Below, one piece after another: positions 25,268 to 34,600 of a stretch of DNA of 42,410 bases. Every line of letters begins with the position of its first letter. The first letter of the stretch is position 1. The stretch comes from an uncultured Saprospiraceae bacterium. GTDB taxonomy: Bacteria; Bacteroidota; Bacteroidia; Chitinophagales; Saprospiraceae. The notes beneath the pieces were generated by a model, which saw only the letters and a program-made list of their open reading frames with translations, was not told the origin of the DNA and ran no database searches. Location: positions 1-42,410 of the forward strand of contig CALLMH010000021.1 in the NCBI GenBank assembly GCA_938007965.1. Reading direction: 5' to 3'. The translations under genes and the position numbers were made by a program.

Positions 25268-26365
25268 TTACTGACATGCATATATAGCAAATGAACCCAA
25301 CCAATGTCCGCCTTCATAACTATCCCCTACTATGGAAGGTAGAGAATTGTTAATATGATTATTGGCGATAGTAATGAGATGATTATATTTATTATCCGTT
25401 GAGGCTATTGACTTCAAAGACCATGCTCGGCTAAAATTGACTCCGTCTAAGTGGACCAGCTTTCCATCTGTACGGTCGCTCACTCTGCCTACTTCCAGCT
25501 CGAAGCTCTTCTTTTTCAATTGTGGAAGAAATGCATCTAGCCAAATAACATATTCATCCCTTGGCAATACTCTACTCATGAGGCTTGCTTCTTCTAGACA
25601 AGGGGACAAAAAATCGAACCCGCTTGGCTCCCACGTTATAGGGCAGTTTTGGTCAGATTGGTAATAAGCTTTAGCTCGATTTTTCAGTAATTCGGTGAAG
25701 GGCTTGTTTCCGACAGTTATTGCATAGTCTAGGGCAAAAGAGATTCCAAAAGCTGTATTTGTATGCTCTCCTACACGGATAGGATATACCAATTTGGGAA
25801 GAAATTCTGTATACTTATCCACGATCATATCCGTCAAGGGTTGAAGGTTAGACTCTAATTCTCTAGCAATCGGAGCGTCCCAAGTATGCAGTTCTTCCGC
25901 TAGTTTCAGTAACCATGCCCAACCGTAGGTTCGTTCATATGACTTATTGTGACCTTCGAAGTATTCTATCTCTTTGAGAATATTTTCTTTACTTATATTC
26001 TGTCTCAGCATTAAGATTGCTTTCCCATAATTTTCTACTTCTGGAAAATCTTTGAGCAGCTTTACCAGCGACCAATGACCATGTACAGCGGAGTGCCAAT
26101 CAAAACAGCCATAGAATGACGGATGAAGATCTTTCGGCTCTCTCAAATCATTTTTACCTCCTATTACTTGACTTAGTTTATTGGGGTATTCTTGTAGGAC
26201 GCAAGCCAGTGGCAACGCTATCAAATTATTCGCTGCGGTTAGATCTAGATTGATTGGTTCTGCCATATTCATATCTAAGCCTTCAGTTTCAGTAGATTTT
26301 TGTCCAGAACAGGCAAAAAACAAAACCGCAATAAGTACCAATTGAATTATTTTCACTTTTTTCAT
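25268..26365 (-). CDS. DUF2891 lipoprotein
   Basis: 365-residue protein. A lipoprotein signal ends VLFFAC at Cys19, so it is probably membrane-anchored. The body matches DUF2891: HPSFYGCFDWHSAVHGHW, ERTYGWAWLLKLAEELHTW, HTNTAFGISFALDYA, WEPSGFDFLSPCLEEASLM and HLDGVNFSRAWSL. These Trp/His-rich blocks suggest an alpha/alpha-barrel enzyme fold. No activity has been assigned to the family that I can name with confidence. The start is 15 nt after the stop of the M14 carboxypeptidase gene, which supports co-transcription. Confidence 0.9.
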   Translation of the reverse strand: MKKVKIIQLVLIAVLFFACSGQKSTETEGLDMNMAEPINLDLTAANNLIALPLACVLQEYPNKLSQVIGGKNDLREPKDLHPSFYGCFDWHSAVHGHWSLVKLLKDFPEVENYGKAILMLRQNISKENILKEIEYFEGHNKSYERTYGWAWLLKLAEELHTWDAPIARELESNLQPLTDMIVDKYTEFLPKLVYPIRVGEHTNTAFGISFALDYAITVGNKPFTELLKNRAKAYYQSDQNCPITWEPSGFDFLSPCLEEASLMSRVLPRDEYVIWLDAFLPQLKKKSFELEVGRVSDRTDGKLVHLDGVNFSRAWSLKSIASTDNKYNHLITIANNHINNSLPSIVGDSYEGGHWLGSFAIYACQ

Positions 26366-26380
26366 TTTGAATAATATAAA

Positions 26381-28966
26381 TCAATGTCCATGTCCGTGTT
26401 CATCTTCTTTGGCTAGCGTACGAGTGTTGATAATACTAGAGAAGAAAAGAGCATTTCCAAACATCTTGTTGCCGCCATACCAATATCCTCTGAATAGCAA
26501 ATTGTCTTGAAAACAGATTACCTTACCACTGCCAGATCTATGTACCGTTACTGCGGGTTTATTCGCCGCTAGTTTGTCGAATCCTCTTGGAATATAGCCA
26601 GATTGCACTGGAGTATTATTATACATCACTGGAGTGGCGAAACTGTTTGATGGGGTTTCGTACAAGGAAGTACCCCTGCGGAACATCGAAATACTACTAT
26701 CATCATAACCATAACATAGTGGATGAGATAAATCCATCTCAGCGGCAAATATCGCCCCTCCAAGTACACCCGCTCCTCTAGAGGACGATGACATATGATA
26801 TTTATTAGATCCACTACCGATTGATATATTATTTTTACTTTTTGAAAGTTCGATTAATTCTTTTGATCTAGCCCAGTCGATTGCATTTCGGAATAGGATA
26901 AGGATTCCTCCTTTATCTGTCCAAGTGGTAATTTTTTCTTGTTCTTGAGTGGTTAGGTTATTATAGTTACCATTGACCATGATGAGTGTATTGTATCTGT
27001 CCATCTTAGCTCTGTAAAGCTGTCGTTTGTCTATCATCGTAAGTGGAATATTGTATCGCTGATCGATATGATGCCATACTTCTCCTGCGTCATAGCTGGT
27101 TACACCCTCTCCGACAATCATTGCTACCTTAGGCATTTCTAATATATCGACTTGAGGATTTCCGAGCGTCATATTATTATCTGCTTGTCCAGTACTCACT
27201 GCGTAGAAATCAACATTATATGCTTGTGATATTGCTGATAGTTTAGATTCTATTTCTTCCTTATTAAGCTTCTGATTTTGAATAGGAATTACCACATCTC
27301 CTCTATCGAATTGTATATTTCCTTTTTGGGTGCTGACCGCGAATTCTTTATTGATGACTTTAGATCTGAGACCAGCATCCATTACTTGATAGAGTGCCGC
27401 TGGAGCATTGTAGCTCTTCCAGTCTAGTATATATGCATAAGTATCATCTATTTTGTGGAGCTGTCCAATCGGCTCCATAGATGTGACCTTCTCTCCTGTC
27501 TTTATACTTCCTGTAACTTCTGCATAGGTCAGATCGAATGCTAGAGGAAGTGTCCATGCAGATACATCATAGAATAGACTATCTGGAAATGTTCTTACTT
27601 TCTCGAAGATCGTTTTGACCATCAAGTATTGATTCTGATCCATCGGCACATAGTATGAGTTCTCTTTTGGAAATCGCTTACCATCCTGGTTAGTGTCTTG
27701 GGATAATCCATACATATCTACTTTATGGGCAGATAATATTCTATGGAAATTTGACATTTTCACTTCATCTTTATCCGTAATCAAGTATCCTTTTATTTTA
27801 GATGATTTTGCGGCTTTGTTCTGTTTCGTATAGAAATCTCTTTTGAAGTTGATCAGCTCTTCTCTCATATTAGCTGTTGCCTTCTGAGTCGATAGAGATG
27901 TCACAAACTGATTTCTTATTGTAAATGGAAAAGACAATAATCCATTAGCGCTTTCCTGGAGGTGGCCTCTAGAACTGGCTTGCTCGAAGAGAATGCCGAT
28001 ACAGCCATTTGCATCAGGATAGGTGCTTCCTTTGCCATAGTAGAAATCATCGAAGCTAGCTTTCGTATAGTAGAGTGACCCTATACTGTCTAAAGCTGCC
28101 GCATGATAAGTTCCTATTTTCTCCGTGAGATCTTGATTCAGTTGGGGAGTATTGGGATTAGTTCTAGACGGTATTCCAGGCTGGAAAAAGAATGTGGAGT
28201 TGGTTCCCATTTCATGATGATCGGTCAGTACATTGGGTTTCCACTGATGGAAGACTTTAATCCTACCCTGACTTTCTGGATGAGTAAGGAGTAACCAGTC
28301 TCTATTGAGATCAAACCAGTAGTGATTCGTTCTTCCTCTCGGCCATACTTCATTCAGCTCCCTAGAAGAAGGATCACTTACTAAGGTTTTACTTTTGTGC
28401 GAATTCGCCCAAGAAGCGAATCGATTTAGTCCATCAGGGTTATAGCACGGATCCATTAGTATGATGACGTTTTCTAGCGTATGCATTACCTCATTACTAC
28501 TTCCCGCTGCGAGGTAATATGCATTGACTAAACCTGCATTGGCTCCACTAGACTCGTTTCCATGGATACTATATCCTTGGTAGAGCACAGCTGGCAGGTT
28601 ATCTATTGATACTTTAGAAGACTCCTTATGGTCTGTCAATTGTATGTGTGCTTGTCGAATCTCTTCTTTTCTGGCAAGATTTTCGGGCGTGCTTATCATT
28701 ACAGTGTAAAGCGGTCTATTCTCGTGAGATCTTGCGTATTCTATCATTTCGATCCTATCAGATGCTGCGTCTAGTGCTTTCAGATAGATGATCAATTGAT
28801 CGTGACTTACGTGCCATTCACCGATATCATACCCCAATATTTCCTTTGGCGTAGGTATAGATGTATCATATTCGCCTTCCGGAAGGTAATATTCCATACC
28901 ATTTTGACCATATGATATAGAAGAACAAAATAGTATAAAAGCAAAGGTCCTGAGAAGTAATTTCAT
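26381..28966 (-). CDS. Exported M14-family zinc carboxypeptidase
   Basis: 861-residue exported peptidase; signal peptide 1-20 ends ISYG. The zinc motif HxxE is present (His135 and Glu138 in SIHGNESSG). A further His pair stands in TDHHEMG (250-251), with the substrate-binding region NRDWLLLTHPES before it. The likely catalytic Glu328 is in GILFEQASSRG. A ~500-residue C-terminal part follows, including a GATase-like segment (VAMIVGEGVTSYDAGEVWHHI). The protein ends in a His-rich tail (DEHGHGH). M14 proteins of this large exported type are common in Bacteroidota. It leads an operon with DUF2891 and M20 genes, which points to stepwise extracytoplasmic peptide breakdown. Confidence 0.93.
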   Translation of the reverse strand: MKLLLRTFAFILFCSSISYGQNGMEYYLPEGEYDTSIPTPKEILGYDIGEWHVSHDQLIIYLKALDAASDRIEMIEYARSHENRPLYTVMISTPENLARKEEIRQAHIQLTDHKESSKVSIDNLPAVLYQGYSIHGNESSGANAGLVNAYYLAAGSSNEVMHTLENVIILMDPCYNPDGLNRFASWANSHKSKTLVSDPSSRELNEVWPRGRTNHYWFDLNRDWLLLTHPESQGRIKVFHQWKPNVLTDHHEMGTNSTFFFQPGIPSRTNPNTPQLNQDLTEKIGTYHAAALDSIGSLYYTKASFDDFYYGKGSTYPDANGCIGILFEQASSRGHLQESANGLLSFPFTIRNQFVTSLSTQKATANMREELINFKRDFYTKQNKAAKSSKIKGYLITDKDEVKMSNFHRILSAHKVDMYGLSQDTNQDGKRFPKENSYYVPMDQNQYLMVKTIFEKVRTFPDSLFYDVSAWTLPLAFDLTYAEVTGSIKTGEKVTSMEPIGQLHKIDDTYAYILDWKSYNAPAALYQVMDAGLRSKVINKEFAVSTQKGNIQFDRGDVVIPIQNQKLNKEEIESKLSAISQAYNVDFYAVSTGQADNNMTLGNPQVDILEMPKVAMIVGEGVTSYDAGEVWHHIDQRYNIPLTMIDKRQLYRAKMDRYNTLIMVNGNYNNLTTQEQEKITTWTDKGGILILFRNAIDWARSKELIELSKSKNNISIGSGSNKYHMSSSSRGAGVLGGAIFAAEMDLSHPLCYGYDDSSISMFRRGTSLYETPSNSFATPVMYNNTPVQSGYIPRGFDKLAANKPAVTVHRSGSGKVICFQDNLLFRGYWYGGNKMFGNALFFSSIINTRTLAKEDEHGHGH

Positions 28967-29254
28967 ATTGTTGTATTTATTTGTTGAATGCAGGTAAGCA
29001 TAAAGATTCTACCTCATAAATAAACAAAAAAATAGTGGAATTATAACAATGATTTTAGAATGAAGGCTCTGAGCTATATGCCGAATCAAACTATTTTACC
29101 AGTCGTATAGATGGGTAATAATGGCTCTTTGATGAGTATAATGGAAAATCTATAAATGCCCTAGAGCCTTACTTATTTCAAAGAGTTATAGAGGTCTTTT
29201 GAAAATATCTTATGCGCCTTCATTGAAAGTGATAAAATAATATATACTATAATT
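28967..29254. other. 288-nt intergenic region
   Basis: This lies between the M14 operon start and the mqnC stop. I see no gene, strong hairpin or exact TAnnTTTG box; it is AT-rich. The M14 operon promoter must be here but was not resolved. Confidence 0.4.
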
Positions 29255-30397
29255 TTAATCTACTATCATAGTCGTACGATCAAGTTTCTGTTGTTTTATA
29301 TTCTCTGGAAGATCTCTGTATTCATATTGTTGGGTTCGTAGTTGGGGTCGGAATCCTGCTTCTTTAATAGCTTCTTGGATACCGTCTGCGGTAAATCTAA
29401 ATGCCGCACCAGCTGCAGAGACCACGTTTTCTTCTATCATGATAGAGCCGAAATCATTTGCCCCAGAGTGGAGACATACTTGTGCCACTTGCTTACCTAC
29501 AGTGAGCCACGATGCTTGTATGTTTACTACATTAGGCAACATGATTCTACTCATGGCTATCATACGGACATATTCGTCTCCTGTCACTTCGTTTCTAGCA
29601 CGCTTTATCTTCTTCAGTATCGTATCCTCATCCATAAATGGCCACGGTATGAATGCTAAAAAACCCTTAGCATGATCTGGTTTTTCGCTTTGGACTTGGC
29701 GGATATCCACGAAGTGTTGCATTCGTTCCATATTCGTCTCTATATGACCAAACATCATAGTCGCCGAAGTCGTGATATCTAATTTATGTGCCGCTCTCAT
29801 GACATCTAGCCATTCTTTTCCACCACACTTTCCCTTTGATATTAGTCTTCTTACTCTATCGTCTAAGATCTCCGCTCCTGCACCTGGAAGCGAATCTAGA
29901 CCTGCTTCTTTCAGCGCTTGTAATACTTCGATATGGGTAGATTGTTCTAATTTTGTGATATGTGCAATCTCAGGTGGCCCCAGCGCATGTAGTTTCAGAT
30001 TTGGGTACAGAGATTTCAACTCTCGGAATAAATCACAGTAATACTGTAATCCAAGATCAGGGTGGTGACCACCTTGAAGTAGTAATTGTTCTCCACCAAA
30101 AGCGAAAGTCTCCTCTATTTTTTGTTTGTACTGCTCTATAGTCGTAATATATGCCTCTTCATGACCAGGTCTTCTATAGAAATTACAAAACTTACAGTTG
30201 GCTATACATACGTTGGTCGTATTACTATTCCTGTCGATAATCCAAGTCACCGTTTTCTCTGGCACTCTTTCATATCGCATCTCGTTCGCTACGAACATGA
30301 GGTCTGTAGTAGTGGCTTTCTCAAACAAAAAGACACCTTCTTCCGCTGATAGAAATTCCCCTTTTTGTGCTCTAGCTAGTAATTCTGTAGTATTCAT
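29255..30397 (-). CDS. mqnC: Cyclic dehypoxanthinyl futalosine synthase (radical SAM)
   Basis: 380-residue radical SAM enzyme of the futalosine pathway to menaquinone, which forms the spiro-ring cyclic product from dehypoxanthinyl futalosine. The [4Fe-4S]-binding cysteines are Cys64, Cys68 and Cys71 (NVCIANCKFCNF). MqnC-type blocks follow: EQLLLQGGHHPDLGLQYY, LDSLPGAGAEILDDRVRR, WLDVMRAAHKLDITTSATMMFGHIE and a C-terminal GANDFGSIMIEENVVSAAG. The related MqnE is the main alternative, but the QGG and SATMMFGH segments favour MqnC. No other menaquinone gene is adjacent. Use of this pathway separates Saprospiria/Cytophagia-like lineages from groups with the classical Men route. Confidence 0.95.
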   Translation of the reverse strand: MNTTELLARAQKGEFLSAEEGVFLFEKATTTDLMFVANEMRYERVPEKTVTWIIDRNSNTTNVCIANCKFCNFYRRPGHEEAYITTIEQYKQKIEETFAFGGEQLLLQGGHHPDLGLQYYCDLFRELKSLYPNLKLHALGPPEIAHITKLEQSTHIEVLQALKEAGLDSLPGAGAEILDDRVRRLISKGKCGGKEWLDVMRAAHKLDITTSATMMFGHIETNMERMQHFVDIRQVQSEKPDHAKGFLAFIPWPFMDEDTILKKIKRARNEVTGDEYVRMIAMSRIMLPNVVNIQASWLTVGKQVAQVCLHSGANDFGSIMIEENVVSAAGAAFRFTADGIQEAIKEAGFRPQLRTQQYEYRDLPENIKQQKLDRTTMIVD

Positions 30398-30649
30398 TAT
30401 TTGTGTTTATAAGAAGGAAACAAGATAGACAAAAGAAGGTTGACTAAGATCATAAGAGAAAGAATGATAATGATTATTGGCGAAGTTCACGAAGTTGATT
30501 TTAAAAAAGATCAGTATCTAAAGTAATTCTGTGATTTCTGCGACTCTGCATAGGAATTAGGTGATAAAAACAAATATTCATTTCCAAAGAAAACGACATT
30601 CAAAAAACCTCATTATAGTATTGATCTCAAGAAAAATTAACCTTTTTTA
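30398..30649. other. 252-nt intergenic region
   Basis: This lies between mqnC and the S24 regulator gene, both on the minus strand. No gene is visible, and no convincing terminator or promoter box was found. Confidence 0.4.
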
Positions 30650-31414
30650 TCATGATTTCTTTACTACATTTCTAATTTCATTCACTTTCTTTTGGATGTC
30701 TGTCAGCTTTTCTTCTAGTAGATAGTTGAAAGTAGATTTAGCATCTGAGAAACTGAGATGGGCATAATATTGCCATATTTCAGAGACGTTGTTATAATCA
30801 ATTTCATAGGGTACATACAACTCATTATCAGAAGTAAGGATGAGTTTCGCCTCGTCTTTTTTATTTGTGACCCGCTTATAGACCAATCCTTGTTCTTCAC
30901 TTACTACTACGTATGTCTTCCCATCTTTGATTTGATCTATCTGCTCCACATAGGAGCACAGCACTATACTACCCGATTCCATAGGAAGCATAGAGTCTCC
31001 TCTTATTTCGAATCCTCGGAAAGTACCATTTGGAATATTAGGAAAAGATATCTTAGGGAGGTCCCTGATATATTCTGGATCTTGAAAGCTATCCAAATAT
31101 CCAGCTTCCGCCTTAGTGTCTACCAGTTCTATATTTTCATTATTCTCTTTGTCGACACTGATCGCTAGGACTCTGAGCCTCTCTTGGCGGAAAATCTCAA
31201 GTTCATTGTGCGTAAGGTCCTTCGTGATCAGACCATCAATATCCACTTCAAATTTATTCGCAATCTTGATGAGCATCTCTAGATTAGGTTCTGTCTTACC
31301 TCGCTCGTAATCACCCATAGTCGTGCGCGCTACTTCGAACTCTTCGGCTAAGTCGCCTTGAGAGATCTTTTTACTTTTTCTTAGGTACTTTAGATTTGAG
31401 GCCAGATTCGTCAT
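30650..31414 (-). CDS. HTH (XRE) - S24 peptidase-like transcriptional regulator
   Basis: 254-residue LexA/CI-like regulator. Residues 1-65 are an XRE helix-turn-helix (LKYLRKSKKISQGDLAEEFEVARTT overall, with YERGKTEPNLEML). The C-terminal S24 domain keeps all parts needed for self-cleavage: an Ala104-Gly105 site (KAEAGY), Ser141 (IRGDSMLPM) and Lys180 (LVYKRV), at LexA-like spacing. A charged, possibly coiled-coil tail follows (215-254). Such proteins repress until RecA or another signal triggers cleavage. No phage or DNA-repair gene is adjacent. A dyad covers its own promoter region, which suggests autoregulation. Confidence 0.92.
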   Translation of the reverse strand: MTNLASNLKYLRKSKKISQGDLAEEFEVARTTMGDYERGKTEPNLEMLIKIANKFEVDIDGLITKDLTHNELEIFRQERLRVLAISVDKENNENIELVDTKAEAGYLDSFQDPEYIRDLPKISFPNIPNGTFRGFEIRGDSMLPMESGSIVLCSYVEQIDQIKDGKTYVVVSEEQGLVYKRVTNKKDEAKLILTSDNELYVPYEIDYNNVSEIWQYYAHLSFSDAKSTFNYLLEEKLTDIQKKVNEIRNVVKKS

Positions 31415-31444
31415 GAAGAGTCTTTTCGGTGTTAGATGCTATGA

Positions 31445-31475
31445 CAAATATAGTATTTTTTACAAAATGACAGAA
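31445..31475 (-). promoter_or_regulatory. Promoter of the S24 regulator gene
   Basis: The minus strand carries TATATTTG (31452-31445), an exact -7 match. TTC stands in place of TTG exactly 20 nt upstream (31475-31473). The leader would be about 25 nt. Confidence 0.55.
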
Positions 31476-31506
31476 ATCACAATATATAATGTCGTGATTT
31501 TCGTCA
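31468..31506. promoter_or_regulatory. Operator-like dyad upstream of the S24 regulator gene
   Basis: TGACAGAAATCAC (31468-31480) and GTGATTTTCGTCA (31494-31506) are inverted copies with 11 of 13 positions matching, separated by 13 nt. The proximal arm covers the -33 element. This fits binding by a LexA-like or XRE dimer or tetramer. Confidence 0.6.
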
Positions 31507-31521
31507 ATTATTGGCATAATC

Positions 31522-31556
31522 AAAAAAGTACCGTTCCTATTAAGGAACAGTACTTT
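31522..31556 (-). terminator. Terminator of the giant surface-protein gene
   Basis: AAAGTACCGTTCCT pairs with AGGAACAGTACTTT (one mismatch) around ATTA. On the minus strand it is followed by six T residues. A smaller hairpin (ACAAGTG/CACTTGT, 31565-31584) lies between it and the stop at 31601. Confidence 0.85.
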
Positions 31557-31600
31557 CTATTCTCACAAGTGGGATTGCACTTGTATATATAATGATTTTA

Positions 31601-34600
31601 CTATCTGACAATAGTTATATCTCCATTTCTTACCCTATCTCTTCCGTCTTGGAAGTATGAAACAGTATAAACATAAACGCCAGGTTGCAGGTCTGTCTCA
31701 CCAAACTTTCCATCCCAAAAAATATCCGTAACAAGTGGACTATATGGTTCCGTTACCTCAAATACACGATTACCCCATCTATCCATGATTCTTACGCTAT
31801 TGACCATAACTTCTGGATCACCGGATCTTATGAACCACATATCGTTCGAACCATCATTATTTGGAGATATGATATTTGGAATATCTACAGTAAATATTGG
31901 CTCCGCTTCTATTACTTCTACATCAAACGTTGCATCTACCTGACATCCACTATTATAGAATACAGTTACTTCATAATTCGTATTTACTATCGGTGCCTGA
32001 TTAGATAAGCTGAAGCATCCTGAATCATTGCACACTACTTCCCCATTCGCTGTCCAGACAATAGAATCTATCGTCAACCCAGCAAATACAGCTTGCTCTA
32101 TACTATAATTGGATGTCTCTCCTTGTATCAACTCATCCGCACCAGTAATCGTAGATATCGGTTCTGCTGGTACGGTGACTGTCACAGACGTCTCCGCTGT
32201 ACAATTATTACCGTCCACTACCACTATGTCATACGTACCTTCCATCACCTCACTCATCAGTGGTATAGCTAACCCTCCCGACGTAATTGTATAATTACCA
32301 TCGCCTAACATTGGTGAGATACTCAGCATCGTCAGCGTATCATCATAGCAATCTATTGGATCTGCCATAGCAATAACTTCAGGATTCTCAAAAATATTGA
32401 ATGTCACTGAATCCATGAATGCTTCACAACCTTCTGGCTCTATCCATGTGTATACAATAGTATGTGATCCTACACCAGCCGCTATCGGATCAAATGTTCC
32501 CGTCGCAGGATCTACTCCCGTACCAGAATATGATCCTGTACCGTCTCCTGTAGCTCCAGTAGGCACTCCAAGTACATCGACCGATGCTAAATCAGGCGCA
32601 AAACAAAAGTCTGTCTCTCCTCCCATCGCAGATACATCAAGTGTTACCTGGACACATGGTCTAGCTTCACACATTCTCGTTTGTATGACATCACTACACG
32701 CACATCCACTTACTGCTCTCACTTCCAACTCCACTTCTTGACCTTCAGTAAGTCCCGTAGCTACATAGGTCGTAGTAGATTGAATTCCTTGCGATACTCC
32801 TTCGATAAATATTTCATACTCTGTAGCACAATCCACCGGCAACCATGAAAACGTAATCTCATCAAGTGATTCGCTACAGTCTATATCTCCGAAGACTAAT
32901 TCCGGCTCTACAGTTACAGATGCCATCGCTGGCGTTGCAGAACAGTTATCTCCATTTTCGATTTCGAGCATGATATCAAATGTTCCTACGGTATTGAATA
33001 CTGCAGAATAGTCATTGATATTAGTGCCCCCTGCTACTGTAACCGCTGGATCAGATACTGTCCATGACAGTACTTGTCCCGCAAGGATAGAACCTGTAAA
33101 ATCAATATCTAAGGTAGACCCAACACATATAGGATCTGGAGTTATGTCAAATGATGCCGTTGGTTCTTGTATAATATTCACGATCACTGAACCCGTTCCT
33201 TCGCATCCATTTTCATTGTATGATACGAATAAGGTTACTTCTCCTTCTGGCAGTCCATTAGGATCAAATTGATCTCCCGAAAGGTTGCCAGAACCTGACC
33301 ATGAATATGTTCCTGTACCGTCTCCTCCACTTGCCAATGCTTGTAAAGTAATTGGCGGTGTCGTTCCATTTGCGCATACATCTTGGGTTTCATTATCGTA
33401 ACTCAACGTAAATGTCGGGCACGCTTTTGCTTCACACATCTGAGTAAAGTTGCTCCCTGGACATCTGCTATCCGTTAATACTGTCACAGTAATAGATATT
33501 ATGTCACCTGGAGTAAGTCCAGATTGCATGTATGTCGTACTGGTAGTTGTAAATGCTGGATCTACACTCAAATCTGCATTGGTTACAACCACTTCATAGC
33601 CTGTGGCTCCAGCTACATCATTCCAAGTAAACTCTACAAAGTCGATTTCTTGTTGGGAGCATGATACTACTATAGGTTCTAGCTCTGGTTGTACGAATAC
33701 AGTTCTAGTAACAACTTCTGATTCACATCCGTCACTTGTGACCATAAGCGATATAGTCTGCTCTCCTGTCTGTGTGAATGTAAATGTAGGGTCTGATTGA
33801 TTGAAAGTCTGACCATCAGTAATTGTATAATCAGAGGTGTTGATACCCGCTGTACCATCATATGTCAATGTTACTGCATCGGTAATACATACCGTATCTG
33901 CACTCGTCGAGAATGATGCCGTAGGTGTTTGGAGCACCTCTATCTGGATCGTTTGATTTCCAATACATGGTACGGGATCGTCTGTCATAAAGAGATATGT
34001 GATCGTATTGATACCAATATTTGCTTGTGTAGGATCGAATGTTCCTGCAACAGGATCTACTATACCTGGTCCTGAGAACTCGCCTGTTCCTTGTTCACCA
34101 CTTATAATGGTAGGTGATATATCTATATTACCTACTATATCCGCTGTACATAATGATACAATCGTTCCTGGGCCATTACCAGCGTCAAGTGCGATAGTGG
34201 GTGCATTACAACTTTGTGATGTACAGCCTGGTGCTGTTCCTACCACCATCTGACAAGCATCCCCTGTCATTACGATCAGGTTGATAGTCACTGTCTCTCC
34301 ATCTTGTAATCCTGTCACTGTGAAGGTTGTACCAGATAATACTCCGACATGTAGATTTCCACTAGGATCTAGAGAAGTCACTTCTACATCATATCCTGTA
34401 GCGCCCACTACATCTGTCCAAGTAAAGCTTACTTCTCCTGTATTCGGGTTACAATTTACTACAGGTGGAGTAAGTGGTGCGACTGTACTAACTACCTGGA
34501 CTGTCTCAGTAGAAGTACATCCTCCCCCGTGCATAACAGTCAAAGTAATATCATGATCAACTCCGCCATCTGCCCAACTTACCTCATGAGGACCAGGGCC

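Noticed and set aside
30650-31414. S24 regulator as the edge of a prophage
   Set aside because: No integrase, structural, lysis or replication gene is found on either side. The neighbours are mqnC and a chromosomal surface-protein gene.
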